DNA of 64,000 nucleotides from Armigeres subalbatus (Eukaryota; Arthropoda; Insecta; Diptera; Culicidae), in NCBI RefSeq assembly GCF_024139115.2, contig NC_085141.1, positions 34,912,120 to 34,976,119 on the forward strand, given 5' to 3'. Of the stretch, positions 1 through 11,045 are shown one piece after another. The notes under the pieces were generated by a model, which worked only from the letters and a program-made list of their open reading frames with translations, was not told where the DNA came from and did no database searches. The first letter of the stretch is position 1. Each line of letters opens with the position of its first letter. Position numbers and translations under genes: made by a program.

Positions 1-160
1 GGAACAGTAGGGACAATCTTTATCTAGTAACTAAAATATCTTTTAACATAGCAAATAAGGATGATAAAGAAAACACGGAACACCTAGTCTAAGAGATGAA
101 TGAATGTATTAGATAATTATCAAATAAAATTAGTTAAAAAAAAATTAAAAAAAAAAAAAA
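1..160 (+). mobile_element. Juan-like LINE 3' tail (partial)
   Basis: The segment reads AACATAGCAAATAAGGATGA, then AAACACGGAACACCTAGTCT and an A-rich end. The same wording occurs at 63856-63955 at the 3' end of the Juan-like LINE at the other end of the window. This is therefore the 3' terminus of a second copy whose body lies outside the window. Positions 132-160 are almost pure A, fitting a LINE poly-A tail. Confidence 0.75.
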
Positions 161-600
161 GGTGTTTCCGGCGGTGTTTGCTGACCAGAATATTAGTATA
201 CAATGCCTTTTAGACAGGCTCATTAGGTGAGTCCCTGTCCATCAAACGTACTTTTTTCTGGAAAGTGCTTCGCTGGTTTAATTTTACAGCTCTCGAGCTC
301 TCGTACGGTGTTGCTGGCGGTGTGGACCATTGATCCGAGAGATTGTATTATTGTACAAGGCCTGTTAGACGGGATCACCAGGTGAGTTTCTGTCCAATCA
401 AATACTTTTCTCTGGAAGGTGCTTCGCTTGTTAAATTTTACAGCTCGTGTGGTGTTGCTGGCGGTGTAGACTTTGCTGCCCAGAGATTGTATTATATAGT
501 ATACAAGGCCTGTAAGACAGGCTCACCAGGTGAGTCCCTGTCCATCAAATATACTTTCTCTGGAAGGTCCCTGGTTATTTTTCCACAGCTCTTTACTGAT
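161..600. repeat. 146-bp tandem repeat, three copies
   Basis: Three copies start at about 161, 307 and 451 with GGTGTTGCTGGCGGTGT or a close variant. Each contains TACAAGGCCTGT, then a CACCAGGTGAGTCCCTGTCC block, then TTCTCTGGAAGGT and TTTTACAGCTC. Spacing is 146 and 144 bp. The array begins directly after the poly-A of the upstream LINE tail. The function is unknown; a promoter-repeat role in the leader of another element is only a guess. Confidence 0.8.
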
Positions 601-755
601 CTCGTGAATTCCGTTCGGTGCAACGTCGACGTCGACATCTTGCGACGTCGAAGAAATTCAAGAGCGTGATACGCAACAGAGACAGCGTTCTCGAGTTCAT
701 GGACCGTATTGAACAGTACCTGAACCTGAAAAACGAGCAATGGGTAATGTTTTAA
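600..755 (+). pseudogene. short open frame after the 146-bp array, possible gag start
   Basis: One frame stays open from 600 to a TAA at 753-755. It encodes a charged stretch with KKFKSVIRNRDSVLEFMDRI near its middle. The pattern of basic residues followed by a predicted amphipathic helix resembles the N-terminus of BEL/Pao-type Gag proteins, but there is no diagnostic motif, no upstream ATG before 690 and no downstream continuation. A chance frame cannot be excluded. Confidence 0.2.
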
Positions 756-1740
756 ACATAACCGCGAGAAGACGTAGGACTTGTATAAACGTAACGAATT
801 TACATTTAACATTTGAATCTATGGGGTTTGATTATAGGTATTGATATTGGAAATAACAACTTCCATGCTGTGTACAATTATTGGCAATTAATTATTAAAA
901 ACTTCTGGAAATAAAACTAATTATAATTTACATAATCAGACTTGCTGAGCTTCTAACTATTCAGCCCTTATTTACTCTAGCAAATGTAGGGCATTTCTAG
1001 ATTTCTAATTGATGATAGCACTTAAAGTTTAAAAAATTTGTTGTTGAAAATGGGGAAAATGTGGTATTTTATGGGAACGGTCCCATTTTCCATCTCATAG
1101 AACATATATTCATCTTATCGCCTAACAAAGAAATACAGCACCAATTTTGTTGCTTCTTATGGCTAACATGCGTGCTTACTGCTGAAAAAATCACAAAAAT
1201 AAGAAACAAGTCAAGGAGCAGTAACCCTACTATGAACTTATAAAATAATAAAAAATCTCAAAATATAAAAAAAATTAAAAAAAAGTAGCCTTACTAAAAT
1301 AGAGGAGGTTCTGCTAATACATCAACGAAAACTTATTTAATGTTGTAGCTTCAAAGTGAAACTCATTTTTTTTTTGCGGATTTTTTAAAACATTTACATG
1401 TATATACGGCGGAATTTTCTAATCTCAAATAGATATTAGCACCATTACTGATTATGCATCATTTAAATGCTAATGTCTTCTGCGAATGAATGAAAGTAAT
1501 TATTTTCAATTTTCATCAGTGTACATAGTTGATTTTTTCTGCTGGGGAATCAGAGCTGTTATAGTATAACCCTGTTTGAATGTACGTGTGGCTTAGTACC
1601 AACCACAACTTTACATAAGGTCAGTCTTATATCACGACTCGATCGCAACCGACACCACTGCATCAAGCATAGAAAGACAACAAAAATGCGTCCTCTTCTT
1701 TCATGCATACTAGCAAATACACTGGCAGCTCTCCCACTGG
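756..1740. other. AT-rich spacer, nothing recognised
   Basis: This is AT-rich sequence with homopolymer A runs around 1250-1285. The only frames are short and have no protein-like composition. I see no RNA gene or inverted repeat. Confidence 0.5.
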
Positions 1741-1744
1741 CGAC

Positions 1745-1932
1745 TGCATGCGGTTGTATACTATTTCGCCGAAAAACATTTCGCGGAATTTTTTTTCGCG
1801 GTACGACATTTCGCGGAATGTATCAACTCTCCGAAACACATTTCGCGGAATGAACCTTTTTTCCGAAAGACATTTCGCGGAATGTACCTTTTCACCGAAA
1901 ATCATTCCGCGGAATGCCATTTGGCGGAATTC
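1745..1932. repeat. CATTTCGCGGAATG minisatellite
   Basis: The core CATTTCGCGGAATG or a near variant occurs five to six times between about 1770 and 1925, spaced roughly 28-37 bp and separated by CGAAA plus a variable linker. Open frames cross it on both strands, but these reflect the repeat and not a protein. Confidence 0.75.
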
Positions 1933-2009
1933 AGTTAGAATAATTATCATTCAAATATTTAAAGATTTCTGCGTAATTACATGAAATGCAGGCCATTTTT
2001 TTTGATCTT

Positions 2010-2345
2010 ATGCAAACCCGAACCCGACCCGTACCCGAGAATTTTTGCATTCGTAAACCCGTACTCGACCCGAACCCAACATAATTTAATTATTTAAGCC
2101 CGCACAAAAGTTTTCCCCGGAAAATTCAAACTAGATATTTTCTGATTGTCTTTAAATTGAAAAAAAAAAAATTTCAGCCCAAACAACGAACTAATCTCAC
2201 AATAAACAAAACTGAATAAAATAATTTTCAGTATTTTATTTTTTAAACCCGTACCGGACCCGAACCCGATATTGTACTAATTTTTCAAACCCGAACCCGA
2301 CCCAAACAAATCGGGTTCGGGTTCGATTCGGGTTGCGAGTTTCAA
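2010..2345. repeat. CCCGAACCCGA-rich repeat with inverted end
   Basis: Blocks of ACCCGAACCCGACCCG flank an A-rich centre at about 2010-2090 and 2245-2310. The right block is followed by its own complement (TCGGGTTCGGGTTCGATTCG at about 2312-2331), so the end can form a hairpin. This is a dispersed repeat of unknown class. Confidence 0.6.
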
Positions 2346-2371
2346 AACCTGAAACCCCACCATATCTACTG

Positions 2372-2580
2372 CCCGGTATATAGCGAAAGGAGTTGCTAAT
2401 GTCTTCTTTCAAAGAACACGTCTTCCCGGTATAAGGCGAAGGGAGAAGTAACGCCTTCTTTAAATGGATGCATCTGCCTGGTGTAAGGCGAACGGAGGGG
2501 CAATGCCTTCTTTAAATGGATGCATCTGCCTAGTATAAGGCGAAAGGAGTTGATAATGCCTTCTTTAAAAGACATTGGGC
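2372..2580 (+). repeat. 52-bp tandem repeat, four units
   Basis: Units start at 2372, 2425, 2477 and 2529 with CC(C/T)GGTATAAGGCGAA-like sequence and carry an ATGCCTTCTTTAAA block. The array runs directly into the RTE-like coding sequence, so it may be a leader repeat or a local expansion at a truncation point. Confidence 0.8.
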
Positions 2581-2993
2581 GGCTACAAGACGGTAGACTA
2601 GCCCAAGAATACGCGCAGCAGCTGGAAGTGGTACTTCCAACGGAAGAGCAGCAAGGCGCAGCGTCTCTTGAAGATGGTTGGAGAGATATTCGATCCGCCA
2701 TTGGTAGCACCGCAACCGCTGCACTTGCCACGCTGCCCCCGGATAAGAGAAACGACTGTTATGACGGCGAATGTGAGCAGTTAGTGGAAGAGAAGAATGC
2801 AGCATGGGCACGATTGCTGCAACACCGTACGAGGGCAAACGAGGCACGATATAAACGGGCGCGGAACAGACAAAACTCGATTTTCCGGAGGAAAAAGCGC
2901 CAGCAGGACGATCGAGACCGTGAAGAGACGGAGCAACTGTACCGCGCTAATAACACACGAAAGTTCTATGAGAAGTTAAACCGTTCAGCCTGA
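2520..2993 (+). pseudogene. LINE polyprotein fragment: endonuclease-RT linker
   Basis: This 157-codon frame corresponds to the charged linker between endonuclease and RT. Its first ~17 codons come from the 52-bp tandem repeat. The element-derived part begins near RLAQEYAQQLEVVLPTEEQQ. A long Arg/Lys/Glu region (NRQNSIFRRKKRQQDDRDRE) follows, predicted helical, and it ends at NRSA and a stop. Copy 2 (about 40418-40437) has about 20 extra bases at the stop position, so the stop follows from a small deletion here. The original protein would be a cytoplasmic/nuclear endonuclease-RT that copies its own mRNA at a nicked target. Confidence 0.7.
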
Positions 2994-4054
2994 TATGTGT
3001 AAGGACATAAACGGGAACCTTCTTACGAACGAGCGTGAGGTGATCCAAAGGTGCACTACGAAGCACTACGAAGAACACCTGAATGGCGATGTGGCAGACG
3101 AAGATGGCGGTATGGTGATGGATCTGGGAGAGCGCGCGCAGGACATAATTTTACCGGCTCCGGATCTCCAGGAAATCCAGGAAGAGATTGGCCGGTTGAA
3201 GAACAACAAAGCCCCTGGGGTTGACCAACTACCAGGAGAGCTATACAAACACGGTGGTGAAGAAGAACACGGTTTGGGAAGAGGAAGTTTTGCCGCAAGA
3301 GTGGATGGAAGGTGTCGTGTGTCCCATCTACAAAAAGGGCGATAAGCTGGATTGTAGCAACTACCGCGCAATCACATTGCTGAACGCCGCCTACAAGGTA
3401 CTCTCCCAAATTTTATGCCGTCGACTAGCACCAATTGCAAGGGAGTTCGTGGGGCAGTACTAGGCGGGTTTTATGGGCGAACGCTCCACCAGGTGTTCGC
3501 CATTCGCCAAGTACTGCAGAAATGCCGCGAATACAACGTGCCCACACATCATCTATTCATCGACTTCAAAGCCGCATATGTTACAATCGATCGGGACCAG
3601 CTATGGCAGCTAATGCACGAACACGGATTTCCGGATAAACTGACACGGTTGATCAAAGCGACGATAGATCGGGTGATGTGCATAGTTCGAGTTTCAGGGG
3701 CATTCTCGAGTCCCATCGAAACCCGCAGAGGGTTACGACAAGGTTATGGTCTGTAATTCGTGTCTGCTATTCAACATCGCTTTGGAAGGGGTAATACGAA
3801 GAGCAGGGATTAACACGAGTGGTACAATTTTCAATAAGTCCGTCCAGCTATTTGGTTTCGCCGACGACATAGATATTATGGCACGTAACTTTGAGAAGAT
3901 GGAGGAAGCCTACATCAGACTGAAGAGGGAAGCCAAGCGGATCGGACTAGTCATCAACACGTCGAAGACAAAGTACATGATCGGAAGAGGTTCAAGAGAA
4001 GAAATTGTTGAATTCTTGAAATTCTTGAAAGAATATCCGGAAGATTTTCTTTAG
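2571..4054 (+). mobile_element. RTE-like LINE fragment, copy 1
   Basis: The segment matches the second copy at 39430-41480 at both DNA and protein level and carries the linker and reverse transcriptase of a non-LTR retrotransposon. The endonuclease end and the 3' end are absent. I place it near the RTE clade (JAM1-like elements of Aedes) from the RT wording, not from an alignment. Frames change at about 2990, 3250-3330, 3460 and 3750, so it is dead. Confidence 0.8.
2995..4054 (+). pseudogene. LINE reverse transcriptase fragment, multiply frameshifted
   Basis: Visible pieces in order are GRLKNNKAPGVDQLPGELYK (fingers), EWMEGVVCPIYKKGDKLDCS, NYRAITLLNAAYKVLSQILC, LFIDFKAAYVTIDRDQLWQL (palm A, with Val where copy 2 has Asp), RRGLRQGYGL (palm B with Tyr for the expected Asp), and FGFADDIDIMARN (catalytic FADD, nt 3857-3868). 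The closing part is KREAKRIGLVINTSKTKYMI. At least four frame changes and the altered residues show it is inactive. After GRGSREE the sequence runs into an unrelated AATTTC-rich repeat, so the 3' half is missing. Confidence 0.8.
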
Positions 4055-4125
4055 GTATTTCCAAAGAAATTTCAAGGAAATTTCAAACGAATTGCTACAG
4101 GAATTCTTAACCGATTCAACACGGA
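4008..4125. repeat. GAATTTC-type low-complexity repeat
   Basis: Imperfect short repeats of AATTTC / GGAATTC wording abut the truncated LINE. The same style of repeat recurs at about 37045-37140 and 37490-37830. Confidence 0.5.
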
Positions 4126-4239
4126 TTTTTTTTTTCGTCGTATTTCAACATAAATTTTGGACATTCTGCTTCAAAAAGTTATGCAAACCATAAAAAAATA
4201 GAAATATGGGGTAAAATATTATTTTGAGATCTTCTAGGG

Positions 4240-4835
4240 CTTCCAAACCTTCATTGAGTTCAGATCTGGATGATCTACATAAACAACAAAGCGTTTTACG
4301 GGGCCTCAATCCTGATTTGAAGTTGGCAATGCTACTTAAGACATAATTAAACTATTTTTTTTATCAAATCGCAGTGTTACCAAAACATAAACGATACTCC
4401 AAACTATTCTTGAGTTCAGATCTTGGAGGTCTACAAGATCAACAGAGCAAATCATAGGCTCCCGAGCTTGTGTGTTAGTTGGAGGAGCCCCATGGAACAT
4501 TATTACAGCAGTATATACAAAATACAACATTCCCAGAATATCTACGGTACTCCAAATCATTCTTGAATTCAGATCTTGGGGGTCTACAAGACTAACAGAG
4601 TGATTCAAAGGCAACTCAGCTTATGTGTTGGTTGTAAAAACCCCATGAGATATCATTATACCAGTATAAGAAAATTTAAACATTCCCAGAATATCTACGG
4701 TACTCCAAACGATTTTTGAGTTCAGATATTGGAGGTCTACGAGGCCAACAGAGTGAATCATAGGATCCTGAGCGTCTGTATCAGTTGTAGAAACCCCATG
4801 GGACATCATTATATCATTAGGTAAATTACATCATT
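4240..4835 (-). repeat. ~152-bp satellite array, minus orientation
   Basis: Units are marked by TACTCCAAA at about 4395, 4549 and 4701, each followed by TTCTTGAGTTCAGATCTTGG, GGTCTACAAGA.CAACAGAG and an AACCCCATG block. Read on the minus strand this gives GTTGATCTTGTAGACC.CCAAGATCTGAACTCAAGAATAG in order with TTTGGAGTACCGTAGATAT, matching the unit order of the plus-strand array at 5835-7460. About four units are present, the first of them degenerate. Confidence 0.75.
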
Positions 4836-5834
4836 ACACCATTATGTAAAAATCTTGTTAGTTGGAATTGCTCAAATGGACATCATCACGTACACAATAC
4901 GTACGTACGAAAAAATATTTTTTCGTTCCTTTTATAGTCAATAGTGTTATAGAACAAAGCTTGGTCTACGGGTAGCAAGGCGTCTCTTGATGACCGGCTA
5001 GGCTATAAATGTGAATTATTGCTACTCCATAATCGATCAGAATTAGAGTAAGTTGCACCCTGAAGGCGTTGGTACTCTCATACTAACTTGCTTCATACTT
5101 ATTATACATATTATATATTTTATACGATATGTTTACCATTTCTATACGTATTGAAACCACCAAGGGGTATCATGAGATGACAGTTTAACCAATAAATGAG
5201 GATTGCGTACCAAGAACTGAATAAAGCTCGCGACACATTCACTCGACAATATAATTGGTTTCAGTATTGCACGGAAGTGGATGTTACTAAGACTAACATT
5301 TATATGTAAGAGTAAAGTAATTTACCAATGAATAATATCACAAAATTTAATTTCAAACGCTTTACTTATCCCAAAATGAATTAAATGTAATAGCTAAAAC
5401 ATGTTGCTAAAAAAATCTCTCTCACAGTTCCTCTGCAACCATTTGATGTGATTCTGCGAGATCGTCAACAGAAGGCGCTTCAGTAAAACTTTCGAGCACA
5501 CTAGGAGTAAACTTTTTGAAAGCAGTGTACCAAAAGGAATCAATAGTTAAGTTTCCCAATAATAATCTTCTTCATCGAAAAAATATTCAGTAGACTAACA
5601 GGTAATTGCTTTTTTTTTAGAAATGCTCTCATTATTGATAAAATTTGTGTAAGGTGGTTATTCACAAAGTGCGTCACATCCTTGACGGGGGGTGACGGGG
5701 GGTCTGGGCAGCGTGACGAATAAAAGAAAACAACTAGAGGTTCTTTACAAGAAGTGGCGATGTGGCGAAGGAGAGAGGGGTGTTGAAAATGGTAATTGTT
5801 CCGCATGACGTACTATATCGATTTTCTCTAGATG
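4836..5834. other. spacer between the two satellite arrays, no gene
   Basis: AT-rich sequence with no supported frame. One G-rich patch (about 5683-5710, GGGGGGTGACGGGGGGTCTG) stands out from its surroundings. No inverted repeat or RNA gene is evident. Confidence 0.5.
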
Positions 5835-7460
5835 TCCTTCACCATACACTTTTTTGGCGGTAAATTCATGCAAGACCATCGTACATCTTCTTGTTGATCG
5901 ATTTGAATATAAAGAATTGAACTCATAGACAATTTGGATAGTCGTACATGTTCAACGAATTCTATAATGTGTTGTAATGTGTCTATAATGGTGTATCGAA
6001 GTCTCGTGGAGCTATTTCCACTCATGGAAATAGTGGAGACCTCAAAAATCTTCGTGTTGATCGATTTGAATATTGAGATCCGAGCTCAAAGACAGTTTGG
6101 AGTGACGTAGATGACGAACGAATTCCGTGGCGTGTCTATAATAGTGTAACAAAATCCCGTGGAGCTATTACAACTCATAAAAATAGTTGAGACATCGAAG
6201 ATCTCCATGTTGATAATTTTGAATATTCTATGATCTGTACTCATGGATAGTTTGGAGTATAACAGATGTTCAACGAATTCTGTTATGTATTTATAATGGT
6301 GTAATGAAGTCTCATGGCGTTAAATAAAAATAGTGGGGACATCAAAGATCTTTTAGTTGATCGATTTGAAAATAAGGATCTGAGCTTGTTTGGAGTTTGG
6401 AGTGTCGTACATGTTCAACGAATTCTGTGGTGTATATCTAATTGTGTACCAAAGTTCCGTGGAGCTATTCCATCTCGTAAAAATAGTTTAGACATATTGA
6501 ATATTAGGATCTGCGCTCAAAGACTGTTTGGAGTGTCGTAGATGTCGAACGAATTCTGTGATGTGTCTATAATGGTGTAACGAAATCCCGTGGAGCTATT
6601 CCAACTCATAAAACTAGTGGAGACATCGAAGATCTTCATGTTGATCGATTTGAATATTAAGACCTGTACTCAAGAATGGTTTGGAGTGCCGTAGATGTCG
6701 AACAGACTCTGGTGTGCCTGTAATGGTGTTACGAGGTATCGCGGAGCTATTCCAAATCATAAAACTAGTGGGGACATCGAAGATCTGCATGTTGATCGAT
6801 TTGAATATTACGATCTGTACTCAAGGATAGTTTGGAGTGTCGTAGATGTCGAAGGAGTTCTGTGGTGTGTCCGTAATGGTGTTACGAGGTCCTCCTGAAG
6901 CTATTCCAAATAATAAAACTAGTGGGGACATCGAAGATCTGCATGTTGATCGATTTGAATATTACGATCTGTACTCAAGGATAGTTTGGAGTGTCGTAGG
7001 TGTAAAACGAATTCTGTGGAGTGTCTGTAATGGTGTTACGTGCTATCTTGGAGTTATTCCAACTCATAAAACTAGTGGGACATCGAAGATCTTCTTATCG
7101 ATCGATCTTAATATTAGGATCTGAGCTCAAGGAGAGTTTGGAGTGTCGTAGATGTTGAACGAATTCTGTGGTGTATCTGTAATGGTGTAATGAAGAACTC
7201 TGGAGCTATTCCAATTCATAAAACTAGTGGGGACATCGAAGATCTGCATGTTTATCGATTTGAATATTAGCATCTATACTCAAGGGTAGTTTGGAGTGCT
7301 GTAGATGCCGAACGAATTCTGTGGTGTGTCTGTTATGGTGTAATGAGGAACCGTGGAGCTGTTCCAACTCATAAAAATAGTGGGGACATCGTAGATCTTT
7401 TTATTGACAGATTTGAATATTAAGATCTGAGTTCAAGAACTATTTGGAGTATCGTAGGTA
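5835..7460 (+). repeat. ~152-bp satellite array, plus orientation, ten to eleven units
   Basis: The landmark GTTGATCGATTTGAATATT or a variant occurs at about 5894, 6056, 6209, 6356, 6640, 6791, 6945, 7097, 7247 and 7400, and a damaged unit lies near 6500. Each unit then has CTCAAGGATAGTTTGGAGTG, CGTAGATGTCGAACGAATTC, TAATGGTGTAACGA and GGAGCTATTCCAACTCATAA. Spacings are about 151-154 bp. The adjacent units at about 6750-6860 and 6904-7012 are the most alike. Open frames that cross two units repeat the same peptide and are a by-product, because the period is not a constant multiple of three. Confidence 0.9.
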
Positions 7461-9700
7461 TTTCCTTTAGAATTGGTAAAGTTATTTACGAAAAAATATC
7501 AGAAGTAAATTCCCCAGATATTCTTAAGAACATCTGAACATCCCGGTTTTAACTCTGGAACCGCTTGCTAGAAAATTGTCGCAATTACAGTCTATTCATT
7601 ATCACAAATGAATTGAAATTTTTTGGAAAAATATTCTAAAAAATCCCAGTGACCTTTTCAATTATAGACAATAAAATGCAATAAAAATTTCGTTACATTT
7701 AACTGCCTGACATTTCTTTTAAATTTATTAATCGATTGACTAATTAGCTTCTCGAATTATAATTCTTACTATTGACACCAAATTATAAATTTACCAATTA
7801 CCAATTACGCCAAAAATGCTTGTGCCCCACCTTTGTGTCCTATATCTGACATAAAAAAGTAAAGATTTCTTATGAGCTAAATAACTTTCATCGCTTCAAT
7901 GATAAACTTGCAATGCCCAGCCATCTAACCTACTCTTACTATCAGTCCAGCAGCAACCAGTTTAATGTCTCCTCAAAACCTCGTTTACCATGTTACACGA
8001 AAGTGAAGACACAACCCACGTAAGGGGTTGTCAAATTAAATAAATAATCTGAAAAATTTCACTTTCCGCTATGCATCTTTTAACTGTGGCACTCGAATTG
8101 TACCGCACTTATCCCGCATGATCTACTTGGAAAAGCCAGTCAGAAAAAAAAACTGTTCGTATGCAAATGCTTCAGAGGAAACGCTAAATAAGCCATCGCA
8201 TCGCGCTCGGCGGAAAAGAAACCAGACATGTCACTTCTTGCCGATCCGGAGCCAACTTGTTGTTGCATGTTGTTCCTACATGCTGAAGAGAGCTGCGGCA
8301 ATCGTTTTTCCTCCCTTCTATCAACGCCGCCGCGATCTCCGACCGTGCTGTCGCCGTCGAGAAGCAAAAGTGAAGCTTAATAGAGCATGTTAATTTCACT
8401 TTACGTTTCCGAGAGTTCGCCTATAGGTTAAGCTGTGATGAGGCATGTTGAAATGACTCTCGAACGTCATTTGCGTCTTCGAGAACACTTGTTTATGCAG
8501 CTCATCAAGTGGCATGTTTCGTTTCCGTGAGACAACCTTCCCACTTCATAAAAAGTTCAAGGGCCTTCCAGTGGACCGGCCAAAACGTCCAAACTTTCTC
8601 AGGGCCAGGCGGTGCCGTACCTACCGACCGATACTTGAACGGTCGCGTCGGTTACCGTTTGAATGGAGCTCCGATTACAAATTGAGGTTAACCTTTCGAT
8701 CTTAGCAGCAGCAACCCGTTCCATAAGCCCCGATTGCGGCACGCTGAGTGATAGCATCATGAGATCATGAATGGGAACAAACGAATCGCGAAGGCGAAGT
8801 AGAACGGCGATGATAACCCGGACCCGGACCAGCCTCAACGCGATATTTCATGCGGTTTGCCATGGAGCGCGGCAGGAGTTTCGAGTTTCAGTTTCATCTT
8901 GATCCCGATTTTTCAGAGCCTTTTATTTTCACGTCGACTGATGTGGTATAAAGTGGATGTATAAAAATAGAATTTATATACAAAATTCCACAAAACGCGA
9001 TAAACTAATCGAGCAAACCGGAGGCGCCGCAGCAGTGATTTATGTCTTCGTAGCTGATTCTGCATTCAGCTTTCTTGCTATAGTCTGGCAGATACAACAC
9101 GAACAACAACGAACAACATTTGGAAACATTATCATCATTGCATAATGTTCAAACCTCACGATTCATGCACTTTAAACAAAATTCAAGTGCATGAAATCAC
9201 TGTAAATCAATAAATGCAGTGAAAATATCGGTTCCAGTCATTATGAATAGTGTCATAATGAATATAAATAGTGTCCGATGTTTTTACAAATGATTATCAT
9301 AACATAAGGCCGATACAAATATTGAATATATTTTATGTCGCCCCCCTTCAACTTTCCCAAAATATTGAAGGGGCGAAAAACAATTTTTTTTGGTATTTTA
9401 ATTTTTTTAAATTATGAACTTTATGCATCACTGTTTTTATCTTGATACGAAATATATCATTTACAGACCATAAATTTGTCCCCAAGAGAATTTTAAATGC
9501 AAATATGAGCATATATTTCTATCGGCATAAATATTCTATATCCTATCCTTACATATTCCGTCTCAGCTCCCTTGAAATGTGTGGCTGACCCATTTCCATC
9601 CACGTTTTCGAATAATAATCATTGTTATCGGATTGCTTTTATGTTGCTCGGCACACGATATCCAGCTGTGAGGCCGTTCGAATTACAAATTTTAGACATC
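7461..9700. other. no gene recognised
   Basis: 7461-8100 and 9150-9700 are AT-rich. 8100-8940 is more balanced in base composition and could be single-copy host DNA, but its open frames (about 60-90 codons on both strands) overlap each other and lack any motif. A short inverted pair CCCCCTTCAA / TTGAAGGGGC lies near 9342-9375. Confidence 0.45.
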
Positions 9701-9707
9701 ATCTGCG

Positions 9708-9900
9708 TTATCTTTGCCTAAACACGAGTAATACATTCGAATTTTGGTGCGGTTTGTCAATCCGATTGTTTGTTGTCTCCAAATAATTCGAAAATTCGTG
9801 GAGGTACCCCCAGCCTGGTTCCATGTCAATCCCAATTTCGCCATCTGATGATATCAGACTGCCAAGATATTGAAGTCCTCCGATCGTCCGGCTACTGCAA
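9708..9900 (-). pseudogene. LINE reverse transcriptase fragment (connection region)
   Basis: On the minus strand the frame contains LQYLGSLISSDGE, the conserved (F/L)xYLGS motif that follows the RT palm in non-LTR retrotransposons, then a degenerate GIDME stretch and HQNSNVLLVF, which recalls the element family at 20300-20500 (RILNSNVKSVMLYASDTWCV). The frame's upstream part (to 10067) comes from a separate CCCGGGAAA-type repeat. It is an old, short remnant. Confidence 0.55.
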
Positions 9901-9904
9901 AGTT

Positions 9905-9965
9905 TGAGGGGCATTTCCCGCATTTCCCGCATTTCCCGGGATTTCCCGGGATCCCGGGAAATAAG
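9905..9965. repeat. TTTCCCGC / CCCGGGAA short repeat with palindrome
   Basis: TTTCCCGCATTTCCCGCATT is followed by TTTCCCGGGATTTCCCGGGA and TCCCGGGAAATAA. The unit is about 10 bp, and the CCCGGG cores make the right half self-complementary. Confidence 0.6.
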
Positions 9966-10351
9966 TTTTAGTGCTTGAATCGACAGAAATTTATTCAAAA
10001 TTATTATCATAAACAATTTTTTGAGCTCAGAACTGTTTGAAAGTCGATTTAGCTGCAGCGTGTACAATGTTGAAATACATTACAAAAGTAAGAAACTAGC
10101 CAATTTATTTTTCATGTAACTGTATCTTTTCTTTATTCTTATAAGGTTGAATAAAAAATTAAGTATGCCGAATACTTAATCTACATGTTGTAGCATAAAA
10201 TATAAATATTCATTCATTAGATTTATTTAGAATTCAAAGAAGACGCAAAATCGACTTTAGCCACTTCCAAATTTTGTACGATTTCGCTGAAAATTTTATA
10301 AAAAGGATATCGCAGATATTTTTTGAAAACGTGACTAAGTCTAATGGAAAT

Positions 10352-10636
10352 CTTCTTCTTATTGGCATTACATCCCCACACTGGGACAGAGCCGCCTCGC
10401 AGCTTAGTGTTCATTAAGCACTTCCACAGTTATTAACTGCGAGGTTTCTAAGCCAGGTTACCATTTTTGCATTCGTATATCATGAGGCTAGCACGATGAT
10501 ACTTTTATGCCCAGGGAAGTCGAGACAATTTCCAATCCGAAAATTACCTAGACCGGCACTGGGAATCGAACCCAGCCACCCTCAGCATGGTCTTGCTTTA
10601 TAGCCGCGCGTCTTACCGCACGGCTAAGGAGGGCCC
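10352..10636 (-). mobile_element. tRNA-related SINE (Feilai-like), complete
   Basis: On the minus strand the head TCCTTAGCCGTGCGGTAAGA carries an A-box-like TAGCCGTGCGG and is followed by a B-box-like GGTTCGATTCCC, as in tRNA-derived RNA polymerase III promoters. The body ends in GGATGTAATGCCAATAAGAA and an AAG-type tail. The element is bounded by an exact 11-bp direct repeat CTAATGGAAAT (10341-10351 and 10637-10647), a target-site duplication. It needs LINE machinery in trans to move. Confidence 0.9.
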
Positions 10637-10973
10637 CTAATGGAAATAAAATCTTAAAAAAACCGACGAATTAACCCCATGCCTACAGAAATATATGAAA
10701 CATATACTTAAACGATTTTCACAGTATATAAATGCTGAGGTTGAAAATAAGAACTCACTTTCAGTGGATATGGCATAGAATAAACAAAGAATTGATGAGG
10801 TTTCTGAGCTTGTTTGCTGTCTATGCCCAAAAGCTTTATCTCCTTTGCACCAGAGAATTTAGAGATTTCATCTTTATTTTGCAGATTCTAGATCTTGTTC
10901 AAGCATAAGGTCTGCAGTGTCCTGATGAGATTTTTCTTAGGCTCATTGTTGCCTTCTGAAGTATGTCGTATTC

Positions 10974-10975
<2 letters not shown>

Positions 10976-11045
<70 letters not shown>
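10976..11045. repeat. (TA)n microsatellite, gypsy target
   Basis: About 60 bp of nearly pure TA precede the 5' LTR, and a shorter (TA)n follows the 3' LTR at 18265-18290. The tract is preceded by GTCGTATTCCTAATA, and the other side reads TATTAGGAATACGAC, so the element sits inside a TA-cored palindrome. Confidence 0.85.

Noticed and set aside
1663..1984. Frames rich in repeated Arg/Phe motifs on both strands at the TTCGCGGAA repeat
   Set aside because: Both strands are open because of the repeat; no start context or flanking gene.
6695..7124. Frames with repeated peptide TSGDIEDLHVDRFEYYDLYS
   Set aside because: They arise from the ~152-bp satellite. The period is not a steady multiple of three and other units have stops, so a repeat protein is not supported.
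8118..8838. Overlapping 63-91-codon frames in a GC-balanced region
   Set aside because: Frames on both strands overlap, with no domain or splice structure. A host exon is possible but cannot be supported.
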